A stretch of 64,000 nt of DNA, taken from positions 307,421 through 371,420 of the forward strand of contig JAGWON010000001.1 in NCBI GenBank assembly GCA_028871055.1, given 5' to 3'. Shown here piece after piece: positions 31,400-39,055 of the stretch (position 1 is the stretch's first letter; each line of letters begins with the position of its first letter). The DNA comes from Alphaproteobacteria bacterium (GTDB lineage Bacteria; Pseudomonadota; Alphaproteobacteria; ATCC43930; CGMCC-115725). The notes under the pieces are model-generated. The model had not been told where the DNA came from, ran no database searches, and saw nothing but the letters and a program-made list of their open reading frames with translations. The translations under genes and the position numbers were made by a program.

Positions 31400-31407
31400 G
31401 CGGGTTC

Positions 31408-32940
31408 TCAATCGAGCTCGAAGCCGATCTGGCCCATCGGCATCGCCGCCTTGCGCCCGTCGGGCAGGGTGGTGACGGCAGCGGCGGCCGCCGGTGCCGG
31501 CATGCCAGGCGGTTGCGTCTGCGGCCGGTTCATCTGGCCGTTGAAGATCATGTCGGCGTCGGTTGGCATCTGCAGGCCGTCGTTGGGCGTCGCCATCGGG
31601 CCGTTGACCGGGTTGACGACGTAGGGCGTCACCAGGATGACGAGCTCGCTCTCGTTGCGCTGGAAGGCTTCCGAGCGGAAGAGCTGGCCCAGGATCGGAA
31701 TGTCGCCGAGCCATGGGAACTTGTTGAGGTTCTGCGTCACGTTGTTCTGGATCAGGCCGCCGATGGCAAAAGTCTGGCCGCTGCCCAGCTCGACCGTGGT
31801 CTCGGCGCGCCGCGTCGACAGGCCGGGCACCGAGACGCCGGCAACCTGGATGGCGGTCGAGTTGTCGATCTGGCTGACCTCGGGCTCGACGTGGAGGCTG
31901 ATGCGGCCATTGTTGATGATGGTCGCGACGAACGACAGGCTGACGCCGAACTTCTTGTAGTCGATGGTGACGACGGCGCTGCCACCGGTGCCGGACTGCG
32001 GCACCGGCACCGGGAACTCGCCGCCGGCCAGGAAGCTTGCCTTCTGGCCCGACACCGCGGTCAGGTTGGGCTCGGCCAGGATCGTGATCAGGCCCTGATT
32101 CTCGAGCGCCGTGACCAAGCCGTTGATGCTTTTGCTGCCGATCCGGCCGCCGCCGAAGATATTGTTGACCGTGGCGCCACCTTGGATCGCCGTTGCCTGG
32201 GTGTTGAAGCCGTTGACCGTGCTGCCAGGCAGCGCCGGGATAAGCCGCGTCACGGTGGAGTTGGCGATTACGCTGGTGCCAGCGGTTACCAAGCCGAAGG
32301 CCACGGCGCCGTTGTTGTAGGCGTTCTGCCAATCGATGCCGAACTGCTTCTCGACGCTGCGCGAGATTTCGGCAACGCGCACATGCAGGCTGACCTGGTT
32401 GGGCGCGACCAGCTGCATGTTGTTGACGAGCTGCTTGGGATCCGGGACATAGCGCGCCGCGATCTGGCGGATGTCCTCGCCTTCGGCGGGCGACTTGACC
32501 GGGCCCTCGAGCACGATCGAGTTGTCGACCGGCCTGACCGCGACCTTGGTGCCGGGCACCAGCTGGTTGAGCGCGCGCTGCAAATCAACGGCGTCGGCGT
32601 GGACCTCGATCGGGCTGTTGATGAGGACGTGGTCTTCCTTGTCGAGGGCGAAGAGCGTGGTGGTGCCCGCGGCTTTGCCGACCAGATAGATGATGGTCGG
32701 CGACTTGACCTCGATGTCGGCGATCTTCGGATCGGCGACGAAGATGTTCCCCGCCGGCCGGTCGAGGCGCAGGATGACGCCCTTGCCGCTGGCGAGCGAG
32801 ATGAGTTGGCCGTTGGGTGCAATGACCTGCGGCCCGGCATAAGCACACGCCGGCGCCAGCGCCAGGCTCAGCGACATCAGAAGCGCAAGCGCGCGGATTG
32901 CGCGCGCCAGAATCCGACTATGGCGACAGCGTGCGTTCAT
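31408..32940 (-). CDS. cpaC: Tad pilus outer-membrane secretin CpaC/RcpA
   Basis: The 510-residue secretin has a signal peptide (about 1-36), the N-terminal pilus domain (GKGVILRLDRPAGNIFVADP) and then a BON-like region (VDLQRALNQLVPGTKVAV). The secretin domain runs from about 220, with LAEPNLTAVSGQKASFLAGG and VELGSGQTFAIGGLIQ. It forms the outer-membrane pore for the Flp pilus. Its ATG overlaps the cpaB stop (ATGA). Confidence 0.92.
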   Translation of the reverse strand: MNARCRHSRILARAIRALALLMSLSLALAPACAYAGPQVIAPNGQLISLASGKGVILRLDRPAGNIFVADPKIADIEVKSPTIIYLVGKAAGTTTLFALDKEDHVLINSPIEVHADAVDLQRALNQLVPGTKVAVRPVDNSIVLEGPVKSPAEGEDIRQIAARYVPDPKQLVNNMQLVAPNQVSLHVRVAEISRSVEKQFGIDWQNAYNNGAVAFGLVTAGTSVIANSTVTRLIPALPGSTVNGFNTQATAIQGGATVNNIFGGGRIGSKSINGLVTALENQGLITILAEPNLTAVSGQKASFLAGGEFPVPVPQSGTGGSAVVTIDYKKFGVSLSFVATIINNGRISLHVEPEVSQIDNSTAIQVAGVSVPGLSTRRAETTVELGSGQTFAIGGLIQNNVTQNLNKFPWLGDIPILGQLFRSEAFQRNESELVILVTPYVVNPVNGPMATPNDGLQMPTDADMIFNGQMNRPQTQPPGMPAPAAAAAVTTLPDGRKAAMPMGQIGFELD

Positions 32941-33923
32941 TGTCCGACCGCCCGTCCAGCCGCGCCAAGCGCTTTGGCGGTGGCCGCGCCGACCGCGGCG
33001 GCGCCCGAGCTCTGTGGCGCCGGCGGCACGGCGGCGCTTTCGATCGCCCGGCCGCCCCTGAATTCGATCGACGACTTGCTCGTGCCGCGCACCACGTCGA
33101 CGCGATTGGCGGCGGCGGGCGTACCGCCCGACCCGTGATGGAGGAACGGCATGTTGACCGCATCGGTGTCCCAGGTCAGGGTCGGCTGATGCGGCAGCGC
33201 GTCGTTTTCGGCCGAGCCGACGCTGCGCAAGGTCATCGACAGCTTGCCCATCTCGGTGAGCAGCGTCACCACCTCGGCTTGTTTCGGCGTCACCTCGAGG
33301 GTGGCGGTGCGCGCCAGCGGCGCATCGTGCGCCTGATCGTTGATCTTCTGGTCGACGGCGAGAACGCGGATGTCCTGGAGCACCGTTTCGGACATCCGCC
33401 GCGCCGGCGCGTTCTTGTTGGTGGACGGCACGTCCATGGCCAGGATCAGATCGACGTGGTCGCCGGGGACCGCCAAGCCGGAAAGGCCGGCGCCGGCTTG
33501 CAGCGACACGGTGATGGCGCGATAGCCCGGCGTGACGATGGCGGCGAGGAAACCGCGATCGCCTTTCTTGACGATGCGCAGATCGGTGATCGGCTCGCCC
33601 TGGGCGATGCCGCTCTTCACCACTGAGCCGACGATCGCATCGAGATTGACCGTGCCCTTGGCCATGTAGGACTTGGACAGGTCGTTGTTGGGCCAGCTCT
33701 GCCAGGCGAGGTCTTCGGTGTGGAGGAAGTGACCGGCCGGCAGCGCCTTGGCCGCGACCAGGACCATCTTGGGCGTCGGCGGCGCCGCCTGCGTGACGAC
33801 CGGCGCGGCGGCTTCGCTGCGCACGTGCTGAACCCAGGCGCGCACGACCAACGCAGTCACCAGCGACAGCAGCATGGCGGTCGCCAGCAAGAGCAGCCGG
33901 CGGGGCGGAAGAGTGGCGAACAT
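32937..33923 (-). CDS. cpaB: Tad pilus assembly protein CpaB/RcpC
   Basis: The 328-residue protein has one N-terminal membrane anchor (RRLLLLATAMLLSLVTALVV) and an SAF domain (AAKALPAGHFLHTEDLAWQ) that may bind the periplasmic matrix. The CpaB segments GYRAITVSLQAGAGLSGL and GDHVDLILAMDV follow, then a low-complexity Ala-rich C-terminal tail. It is second in the operon after tadD, with a 160-base gap that holds a GC-rich hairpin (33964-33981). Confidence 0.9.
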   Translation of the reverse strand: MFATLPPRRLLLLATAMLLSLVTALVVRAWVQHVRSEAAAPVVTQAAPPTPKMVLVAAKALPAGHFLHTEDLAWQSWPNNDLSKSYMAKGTVNLDAIVGSVVKSGIAQGEPITDLRIVKKGDRGFLAAIVTPGYRAITVSLQAGAGLSGLAVPGDHVDLILAMDVPSTNKNAPARRMSETVLQDIRVLAVDQKINDQAHDAPLARTATLEVTPKQAEVVTLLTEMGKLSMTLRSVGSAENDALPHQPTLTWDTDAVNMPFLHHGSGGTPAAANRVDVVRGTSKSSIEFRGGRAIESAAVPPAPQSSGAAAVGAATAKALGAAGRAVGQ

Positions 33924-34083
33924 CGCGCGGTCGGTTCCTTTCAGCCGCCTGCCGGGTCGGTCCCCGCCCGAAGTCGGGCGGCGATCGCCGGTCGGCGCGT
34001 TAACGTGAATGGATTGTGGCGGACTCTGGTTAATACCCCATGAAAACCACGCCGAATCCGCGCCTTAGGTGCGGCCGCCATGA

Positions 34084-35043
34084 TTACTGCGCGGCGACCG
34101 CGGCGGGTGCCTTGTTCGCGGCCGCTTGAGCGGTATCGGCTGTCGGCGCGGCGAAACGGATGCCCATCAGCGCGGTGCGGCCCGCCGCTTCGCTCGGATT
34201 GTTGGCGACGGCGTGATAGGCCGTGAGCTCGGCGTCGAGCGCGGCGCGGTCGGCGTCGCTCGTGACGACCTGTCGCGCCTTGTCCACGTCGCCGTGCACG
34301 GCATAGATGAAGGCGAGGTTGCGGCGATAGTGCGGCCGCGAATTCGGCATGTCGACGAGCTTCGTTAGCGTCTGCACCGCGCCGCCGTAGTCGCCCGAGA
34401 GGAACTGCGCCATGCCCAAGTTGTTGAGCAGGCCCATGTGGTCGGGCACGATGGCGAGACCGGCGCGATAATTCTTGATGGCGAGGTCGTATTTGCCCAT
34501 GGAGCTGTAGGCGACGCCGATCGCGCTGAACAGACCGGGATCGTCCTTGCGCGTCGCGAGCGCGATATTGAACTCGTCGATCGCGGCTTGCGGCGAGCCG
34601 CGCACCAGCATCAGTTCGCCGAGGCGGAAGGCCGCTTCCGGCTCGTTCGGCTTCAGCACCTGAACCAGGTGATAGGCCTCGTAGGCCTGGGTGTACTGGC
34701 CGAGCGCAATCTCTGTCTCGCCGAGCCGCAGCAACGGAGCCGGCGAGTTCGGATCTTCGTCGTGAGCCTGGCGATAGAATTTGGCGGCAGCCGCGCGGTC
34801 GCCCCGCGCCACGGCCTCGTCGCCGCGCTCGAGCGCCGGCTTCGAGGCGTCGGCCGCCTTGTGCATCATCTCGGCTTCGGCGGCGGCGATCTTTTCCGCG
34901 GTCGACTTGTCGTTTTCGCCGACGCCGGCGCAGCCAGACAAAGCCAGCGCGCTCGCGGTCAGCGCGATCAGAAACCAGTAAGCGTCGAGGCCGCGCGCGA
35001 TGCGCAGCGGACGGGCGGCGGCGGTGACTTTGGAACCCGACAC
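34084..35043 (-). CDS. tadD: Tad pilus TPR lipoprotein TadD
   Basis: The 319-residue lipoprotein has a signal peptide ending in the lipobox ALSGC near residue 38. Five or more tetratricopeptide repeats span about 75-250 (for example AAAKFYRQAHDEDPNSPAPL and YDLAIKNYRAGLAIVPDH). It acts as a pilotin or assembly factor for the CpaC secretin. The start is a GTG with GGGGAG upstream. It is the first gene of the minus-strand cluster and reads away from flp. Confidence 0.88.
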   Translation of the reverse strand: MSGSKVTAAARPLRIARGLDAYWFLIALTASALALSGCAGVGENDKSTAEKIAAAEAEMMHKAADASKPALERGDEAVARGDRAAAAKFYRQAHDEDPNSPAPLLRLGETEIALGQYTQAYEAYHLVQVLKPNEPEAAFRLGELMLVRGSPQAAIDEFNIALATRKDDPGLFSAIGVAYSSMGKYDLAIKNYRAGLAIVPDHMGLLNNLGMAQFLSGDYGGAVQTLTKLVDMPNSRPHYRRNLAFIYAVHGDVDKARQVVTSDADRAALDAELTAYHAVANNPSEAAGRTALMGIRFAAPTADTAQAAANKAPAAVAAQ

Positions 35044-35202
35044 GGCACTCCCCTCGTACCCCGGCGTGAATGGTTAGCGGGAGTGTCGCGCGATGTGGTT
35101 AAGTAACGGTGAAGCTGGCAAAATTGTGGCGACCGACGCCAAGTCTGCCGACGCTGCCGCGACGCGCGTCAAGTGCGCCGGCATTTCGACATCAGTTGAC
35201 TT

Positions 35203-35219
35203 AAATACGCGATGTATTT
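35203..35219. promoter_or_regulatory. Dyad between tadD and flp
   Basis: A perfect inverted repeat AAATAC-GCGAT-GTATTT lies in the AT-rich gap between the divergent tadD and flp genes, just after a TTGACT element (35196-35201). It is a plausible operator for a regulator of pilus expression; the regulator is not in the window. Confidence 0.4.
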
Positions 35220-35232
35220 GAGGCGATTTTAT

Positions 35233-35260
35233 TTGTGATCCTCTGCAATCGATCTATATT
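35233..35260 (+). promoter_or_regulatory. Candidate flp promoter
   Basis: TTGTGA (35233-35238) and TATATT (35255-35260) are separated by 16 bases, about 30 bases before the flp start. This AT-rich patch stands out from the GC-rich surroundings and lies just downstream of the AAATAC dyad. Confidence 0.4.
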
Positions 35261-35289
35261 TGATTAAGCGTCCGTTAATGGAGTCCGCC

Positions 35290-35460
35290 ATGGTCGCCTT
35301 CCTCCGCCGCCTCGCCGCCGCCGATTCCGGCGTCACCGCAATCGAGTATAGTCTGATCTGCGCGGTGATGGGCTTGGTGGTGGTGGTGAGTCTCCGCGAC
35401 GTCGGCTTGGCGCTCAGCGCCTCCTTCGACACGCTGTCGCACGCGCTCGCCGGACGTTAA
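35290..35460 (+). CDS. flp: Flp/Fap pilin component
   Basis: The 56-residue class IVb prepilin has a short basic leader (MVAFLRRLAAADSG), probably cut after the Gly. The mature Flp motif VTAIEYSLI with the conserved Glu and Tyr follows, then one hydrophobic helix and a C terminus with no Cys. The ATG at 35290 is chosen because GGAG lies seven bases upstream; earlier in-frame starts have no ribosome site. It is the only pilin in the window. The prepilin peptidase (CpaA/TadV) and TadE/F/G are not here. Confidence 0.88.
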   Translation: MVAFLRRLAAADSGVTAIEYSLICAVMGLVVVVSLRDVGLALSASFDTLSHALAGR

Positions 35461-35536
35461 GCGCGCCATCCACGCTTCCTCGATCGGGGACGACCTCGCG
35501 GCGGGCGCATGGCCCGCGCTTCGATGCGCCGCGAGT

Positions 35537-36106
35537 TCAGCGCGCAATACGCGCTTCGACCTCGGCGCAAATGTAGTGATAAAGGCAAATGTGGATCTGC
35601 TGGATGAGCGGCGTGTCGGTCGCCGGCACGGCCAGCAGGATATCGGCTTTGGAGCCGAGCTTGCCGCCGCCCGCGCCGGTCAGCGCCACCACGGTCATCG
35701 CCTGCTTGCGCGCTGCATCGGCGGCGGCGATCACGTTCTTCGAATTGCCGCTGGTCGAAAGCGCGAGCAGCACGCCGCCCGGCTCGCCGAAGGCCTCGAC
35801 CTGGCGGGCGAAGACGGTGTCGTAGCTGTAGTCGTTGCTCCAGGCGGTCAGGACCGCCGGATCGGCGGCGAGCGCCATCGCCTTGAGCGCGCGGCGTTCC
35901 TTCTTGTAGCGGCCGACCAGCTCGCCGGCGATGTGCATCGCGTCGGCCGCCGAGCCGCCGTTGCCGCAGATCAGCAGCGGCTTGTGGGATGCCAGTGCGG
36001 CATGGATCGTGGCGATCGCGCGCTCGACCCGCGCCTCGTCGATGGCGCCAGCGGCGGCGGCCAACGCCTCGCGCGAGGCATCGAGGTAGATCTTGAATGC
36101 GCCCAT
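35537..36106 (-). CDS. gmhA: SIS-domain phosphoheptose isomerase-like protein
   Basis: The 189-residue protein matches GmhA in length and layout. The SIS motif CGNGGSAADAMHIAGEL is near residue 52, then LSTSGNSKNVIAAADAAR near 115 and a C-terminal IQQIHICLYHYICAEVE helix. GmhA converts sedoheptulose 7-phosphate to heptose phosphate for lipopolysaccharide core. The ATG at 36106 begins the family sequence; the open frame before it is uncharacteristic. It is convergent with flp and has no heptose genes beside it, so the DnaA-associated DiaA-like role is an alternative. Confidence 0.8.
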   Translation of the reverse strand: MGAFKIYLDASREALAAAAGAIDEARVERAIATIHAALASHKPLLICGNGGSAADAMHIAGELVGRYKKERRALKAMALAADPAVLTAWSNDYSYDTVFARQVEAFGEPGGVLLALSTSGNSKNVIAAADAARKQAMTVVALTGAGGGKLGSKADILLAVPATDTPLIQQIHICLYHYICAEVEARIAR

Positions 36107-36396
36107 GGTCCCCGGCCGCGTATATGGCACAGCGCGGCCCAGCCATAAAGCGCCGTCGGCCGGCGGAAAGCCGCGGATGCAAAAGAAACCTCTACGAATT
36201 TGATTCAGATCAACGGTCCGTCGGGATCGTCTCGTACGCTCAAAGCGCCTTGGTGGAGGCGCCAAGGCGGAACGGTGTCGCCGCCTCTTGCTGCATTGCG
36301 GCAGGCGCGGCCCTGCTTCCGGCCGCGGCGCGGACTCGTTACCATACGGGTCAACGAAGGCGACAGCCGGCGCTTGCCGGCTCCAGGAGGAAAGCC

Positions 36397-38238
36397 ATGA
36401 CGCAGTGGATCCGCTTCGAGCGCGAGGGCCGCACCGGTTTCGGCACGCTCCAGGGCGACGTGATTGCCGTGCACGCGGGCGATATGTTCGCCGGCGCGAA
36501 GGCCACCGGCGAAACCGTCAAGCTCGGCGCGGTCAAGATACTGGCGCCATGCGAGCCGTCGAAGATGATCTGCCTGTGGAATAACTTCCACCAGCTCGCC
36601 GCCAAAAACAATTTCCTGGTGCCGGACGAGCCGCTTTACTTCCTCAAGGCGAACAACGCCTTCTGCGGTCCCGAGACGCCGATCGAGCGGCCGAAATCCT
36701 ACGCCGGCCGCATCGTCTACGAGGGCGAGCTCGGCGTCGTCATCGGCAAGAAATGCTCGATGGTGAGCGAGGCCGAGGCGCCCCAGTACATCTTCGGCTA
36801 CACCTGCGTCGACGACGTCACCGCGGTCGATCTGCTCAAGAAGAATCCGACCTTCGACCAGTGGGTCCGCGCCAAGAGCTTCGACACGTTCGGTCCGTTC
36901 GGCCCGGTCATCACGACGGGCGTCGATCCGATGAAGCTTTCCGTCCGCACTATCCTCAACAACAAGGAGGTGCAGAATTATCCGGTCGCCGACATGTTCT
37001 TCCCGCCGGCCAAACTCGTCGCGATGGTCTCGCGCGACATGACGCTGATGCCGGGCGATATCATCTCGTGCGGCACCTCGCTCGGTGCCGGCCCGATGCC
37101 CGAGGCGCACAATGTCATCGACGTGGTGATCGACGGCGTCGGGGCGCTGCGCAATCCCTTCGACCAGGTGGTGCCGAGCCCTTACCTGCTCAAGGCGGCA
37201 CCGAAGCCGATCCGAATCTGCGTCGTCGGCGCCGGCGCGATCGGCGGCCTGATCGCCGCCAAGCTCGCGCTCGCCGGCAACCAAGTCAGCGTGGTCGATC
37301 TCGGAGCGCATCTGGCAGCGATCAAGGCGAACGGACTCAAGCTCGAATGGGAGAACGGCAAGATCGAGACGGCCCGGGTCAAAGGCTTCGAGAAGGCGAC
37401 CGATGTCGGCAAGCAGGATCTCGTCATCCTCGCGGTCAAGGCGCATCACCTCGACGAGGTGGCGAAGGACATCGACAGCCTGCTCGACGCCGACACGGTG
37501 ATCATGACCGTGCAGAACGGCCTGCCGTGGTGGTATTTCCAGCGGCTCGGCGGCAAGTACGACAACCGCAAGCTCGAGAGCCTCGATCCGACCGGCGTGC
37601 TGGCGAAGAGGATCGATCCTGCCCGCATTGTCGGTTGCGTCGTCTATCCGGCGGCGGCAGTGACCGCGCCGGGCGTAATCCACCACGTCGAAGGCGATCG
37701 CTTCCCTATCGGGGAGCTCGACGGCAAGGACACCGAGCGCGTCAAGCTGCTGCACGACGTGCTGGTCAAGGCCGGCCTCAAGTCGCGCGTGCTCAAGGAC
37801 ATCCGGTCCGAGATCTGGCTCAAGGCCTGGGGCAACCTGTCGTTCAATCCGATCAGCGCGCTGACGCACGCGACGCTGGTCGACATCTGCCGCTTCCCGG
37901 AGACGCGTCATCTGGCGGCCAGGATGATGGAAGAGGCCGAGACCATCGCCAAGAAGCTCGGCGTTACCTTCCGCGTCTCGATCGAGAAGCGCATCGCTGG
38001 CGCCGAAAGCGTCGGCGCGCACAAGACCTCAATGCTGCAGGACGTCGAGGCCGGCCGCGCGCTCGAGACCGAGGCGCTGGTCGGCTCGATCCTCGAGATG
38101 GCCAAGATCACCGACACGCCGGCGCCAGCGATCGAGTCAGTCTATGCCCTGGTCAAGCTGTTGAACAAGGTGATGCTGACCGAGGGCGCCGCGGTGAAGG
38201 TGGAGAAAGCGGAAGTCGGCGGCGCCAAGGTGGCGTGA
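36397..38238 (+). CDS. Fumarylacetoacetate hydrolase-ketopantoate reductase fusion
   Basis: The 613-residue protein joins two enzymes in one unbroken frame. Residues 1-268 are a fumarylacetoacetate hydrolase-family domain, with the metal ligands expected in VYEGELGVVIGK and the core GYTCVDDVTAVDLL, then GDIISCGTSLGAGPMP. From residue 270 a 2-dehydropantoate 2-reductase domain follows, with the nucleotide motif VVGAGAIGGLIAAKLALAG and the catalytic Lys region KAWGNLSFNPISALTHA. The linker is only about PYLLKAAPKPI. The ATG follows AGGAGG. Pathway and substrate are unknown; joint handling of a 2-oxoacid is possible. Confidence 0.85.
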   Translation: MTQWIRFEREGRTGFGTLQGDVIAVHAGDMFAGAKATGETVKLGAVKILAPCEPSKMICLWNNFHQLAAKNNFLVPDEPLYFLKANNAFCGPETPIERPKSYAGRIVYEGELGVVIGKKCSMVSEAEAPQYIFGYTCVDDVTAVDLLKKNPTFDQWVRAKSFDTFGPFGPVITTGVDPMKLSVRTILNNKEVQNYPVADMFFPPAKLVAMVSRDMTLMPGDIISCGTSLGAGPMPEAHNVIDVVIDGVGALRNPFDQVVPSPYLLKAAPKPIRICVVGAGAIGGLIAAKLALAGNQVSVVDLGAHLAAIKANGLKLEWENGKIETARVKGFEKATDVGKQDLVILAVKAHHLDEVAKDIDSLLDADTVIMTVQNGLPWWYFQRLGGKYDNRKLESLDPTGVLAKRIDPARIVGCVVYPAAAVTAPGVIHHVEGDRFPIGELDGKDTERVKLLHDVLVKAGLKSRVLKDIRSEIWLKAWGNLSFNPISALTHATLVDICRFPETRHLAARMMEEAETIAKKLGVTFRVSIEKRIAGAESVGAHKTSMLQDVEAGRALETEALVGSILEMAKITDTPAPAIESVYALVKLLNKVMLTEGAAVKVEKAEVGGAKVA

Positions 38239-38634
38239 GGAGAAGAATACCCGGAGCCGTGTAAGCCAAAGCCACTACGAATGTCCTCGTGTTCCTTCTA
38301 ATCCACAGCCTCGGCAACGGATTCGAGGGTGGACTTAAGGGACAGCGCGCGATGGAATCTCGAGTCGTGCGGGCGGTGCGCACGAGATGCGTTTTGCGAA
38401 AGGCGCCAAGATTTGTCGCAGGCCCATCGAAAACAGAGCAGGTAATTTTGATTCAAACAGTCAGCGATCCTGATTCTTTTCTTGCGAAATGCGGTCTACG
38501 ACCAATAAAACGGTGCGGAATACAATCAGTAGTGTTAAATTCGATTTTGACGCTAGATGTTGACCAAAAAAGTTTAGCGCTGGCATATTCACCTTTTGTT
38601 CCTATATAGAGTGGGGGACAGTTTGGAGACGCGT
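38239..38634. other. AT-rich intergenic region, left edge of island
   Basis: The 396 bases after the fusion gene hold no convincing gene, although a weak open frame of about 100 codons (38289-38609) crosses it without a ribosome site or recognisable product. Composition turns clearly AT-richer than the flanks from about 38400. A promoter-like pair TTGACC-N18-CATATT lies at 38560-38589, about 45 bases before the next gene. Confidence 0.5.
38560..38589 (+). promoter_or_regulatory. Candidate promoter of the HD-PRTase operon
   Basis: TTGACC (38560-38565) and CATATT (38584-38589) are spaced 18 bases apart, in the AT-rich stretch just ahead of the 38635 gene. Confidence 0.35.
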
Positions 38635-39051
38635 ATGCCACTCGATGTTGAGGCGTTCGCTCGGGGGTTTATCGCCGCCCTTGTGGCTGAAAATCGGACG
38701 TCTATCCAGCCCAAGCGGCCCGAGCAGAGGCGCGCATTTTATAGGATATATGAATTCCTCGGAACGGAGGCCTGCAAAGCGGAGCAGCAGCACGACAAAA
38801 AATGGCTTCGAGAGGTCGTCCGTCTGCGCAATCGTTTGGCGCCTGGACCGACGGGCGCCTTTGATCAATTTGAAACGGCGCTTCGCGATTTGCAGCTTAG
38901 TTTCACGGAGTCACCAAATCCCTATTACGAGGACATTGTTTTCACAGTTTCAGAGCCATTTGCTCGATCTACGCTTGAAAGAATGAGTGACCGCGAGCGT
39001 GGACTCGTCATGCAGGCCGCGCAATTATTTGTCGGGTGTTTAGCTACCTAG
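38635..39051 (+). CDS. Small protein of unknown function, partner of the HD-PRTase gene
   Basis: The 138-residue soluble protein is mostly helical (ARGFIAALVAENRTSIQPK, then WLREVVRLRNRLAPGP and FDQFETALRDLQLSF). No signal, membrane segment or known domain is seen. The ATG has GGAG six bases upstream, and its stop is 4 bases before the large HD-PRTase gene, so both are surely one transcript. Codon and base composition are AT-richer than the chromosomal flanks. It may be a regulator, sensor or inhibitor of the large protein; this is inferred from position only. Confidence 0.7.
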   Translation: MPLDVEAFARGFIAALVAENRTSIQPKRPEQRRAFYRIYEFLGTEACKAEQQHDKKWLREVVRLRNRLAPGPTGAFDQFETALRDLQLSFTESPNPYYEDIVFTVSEPFARSTLERMSDRERGLVMQAAQLFVGCLAT

Positions 39052-39055
39052 CTGC

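Noticed and set aside
38318..38326. Nine-base match (CGGATTCGA) to the tRNA-Thr T-loop, possible left attachment site
   Set aside because: The match does not extend into the tRNA 3' end as an att copy should, and nine bases can match by chance.
38289..38609. Open frame of 106 codons at the left edge of the island
   Set aside because: No ribosome site, no recognisable sequence, and it crosses the composition change; more likely chance in AT-richer DNA.
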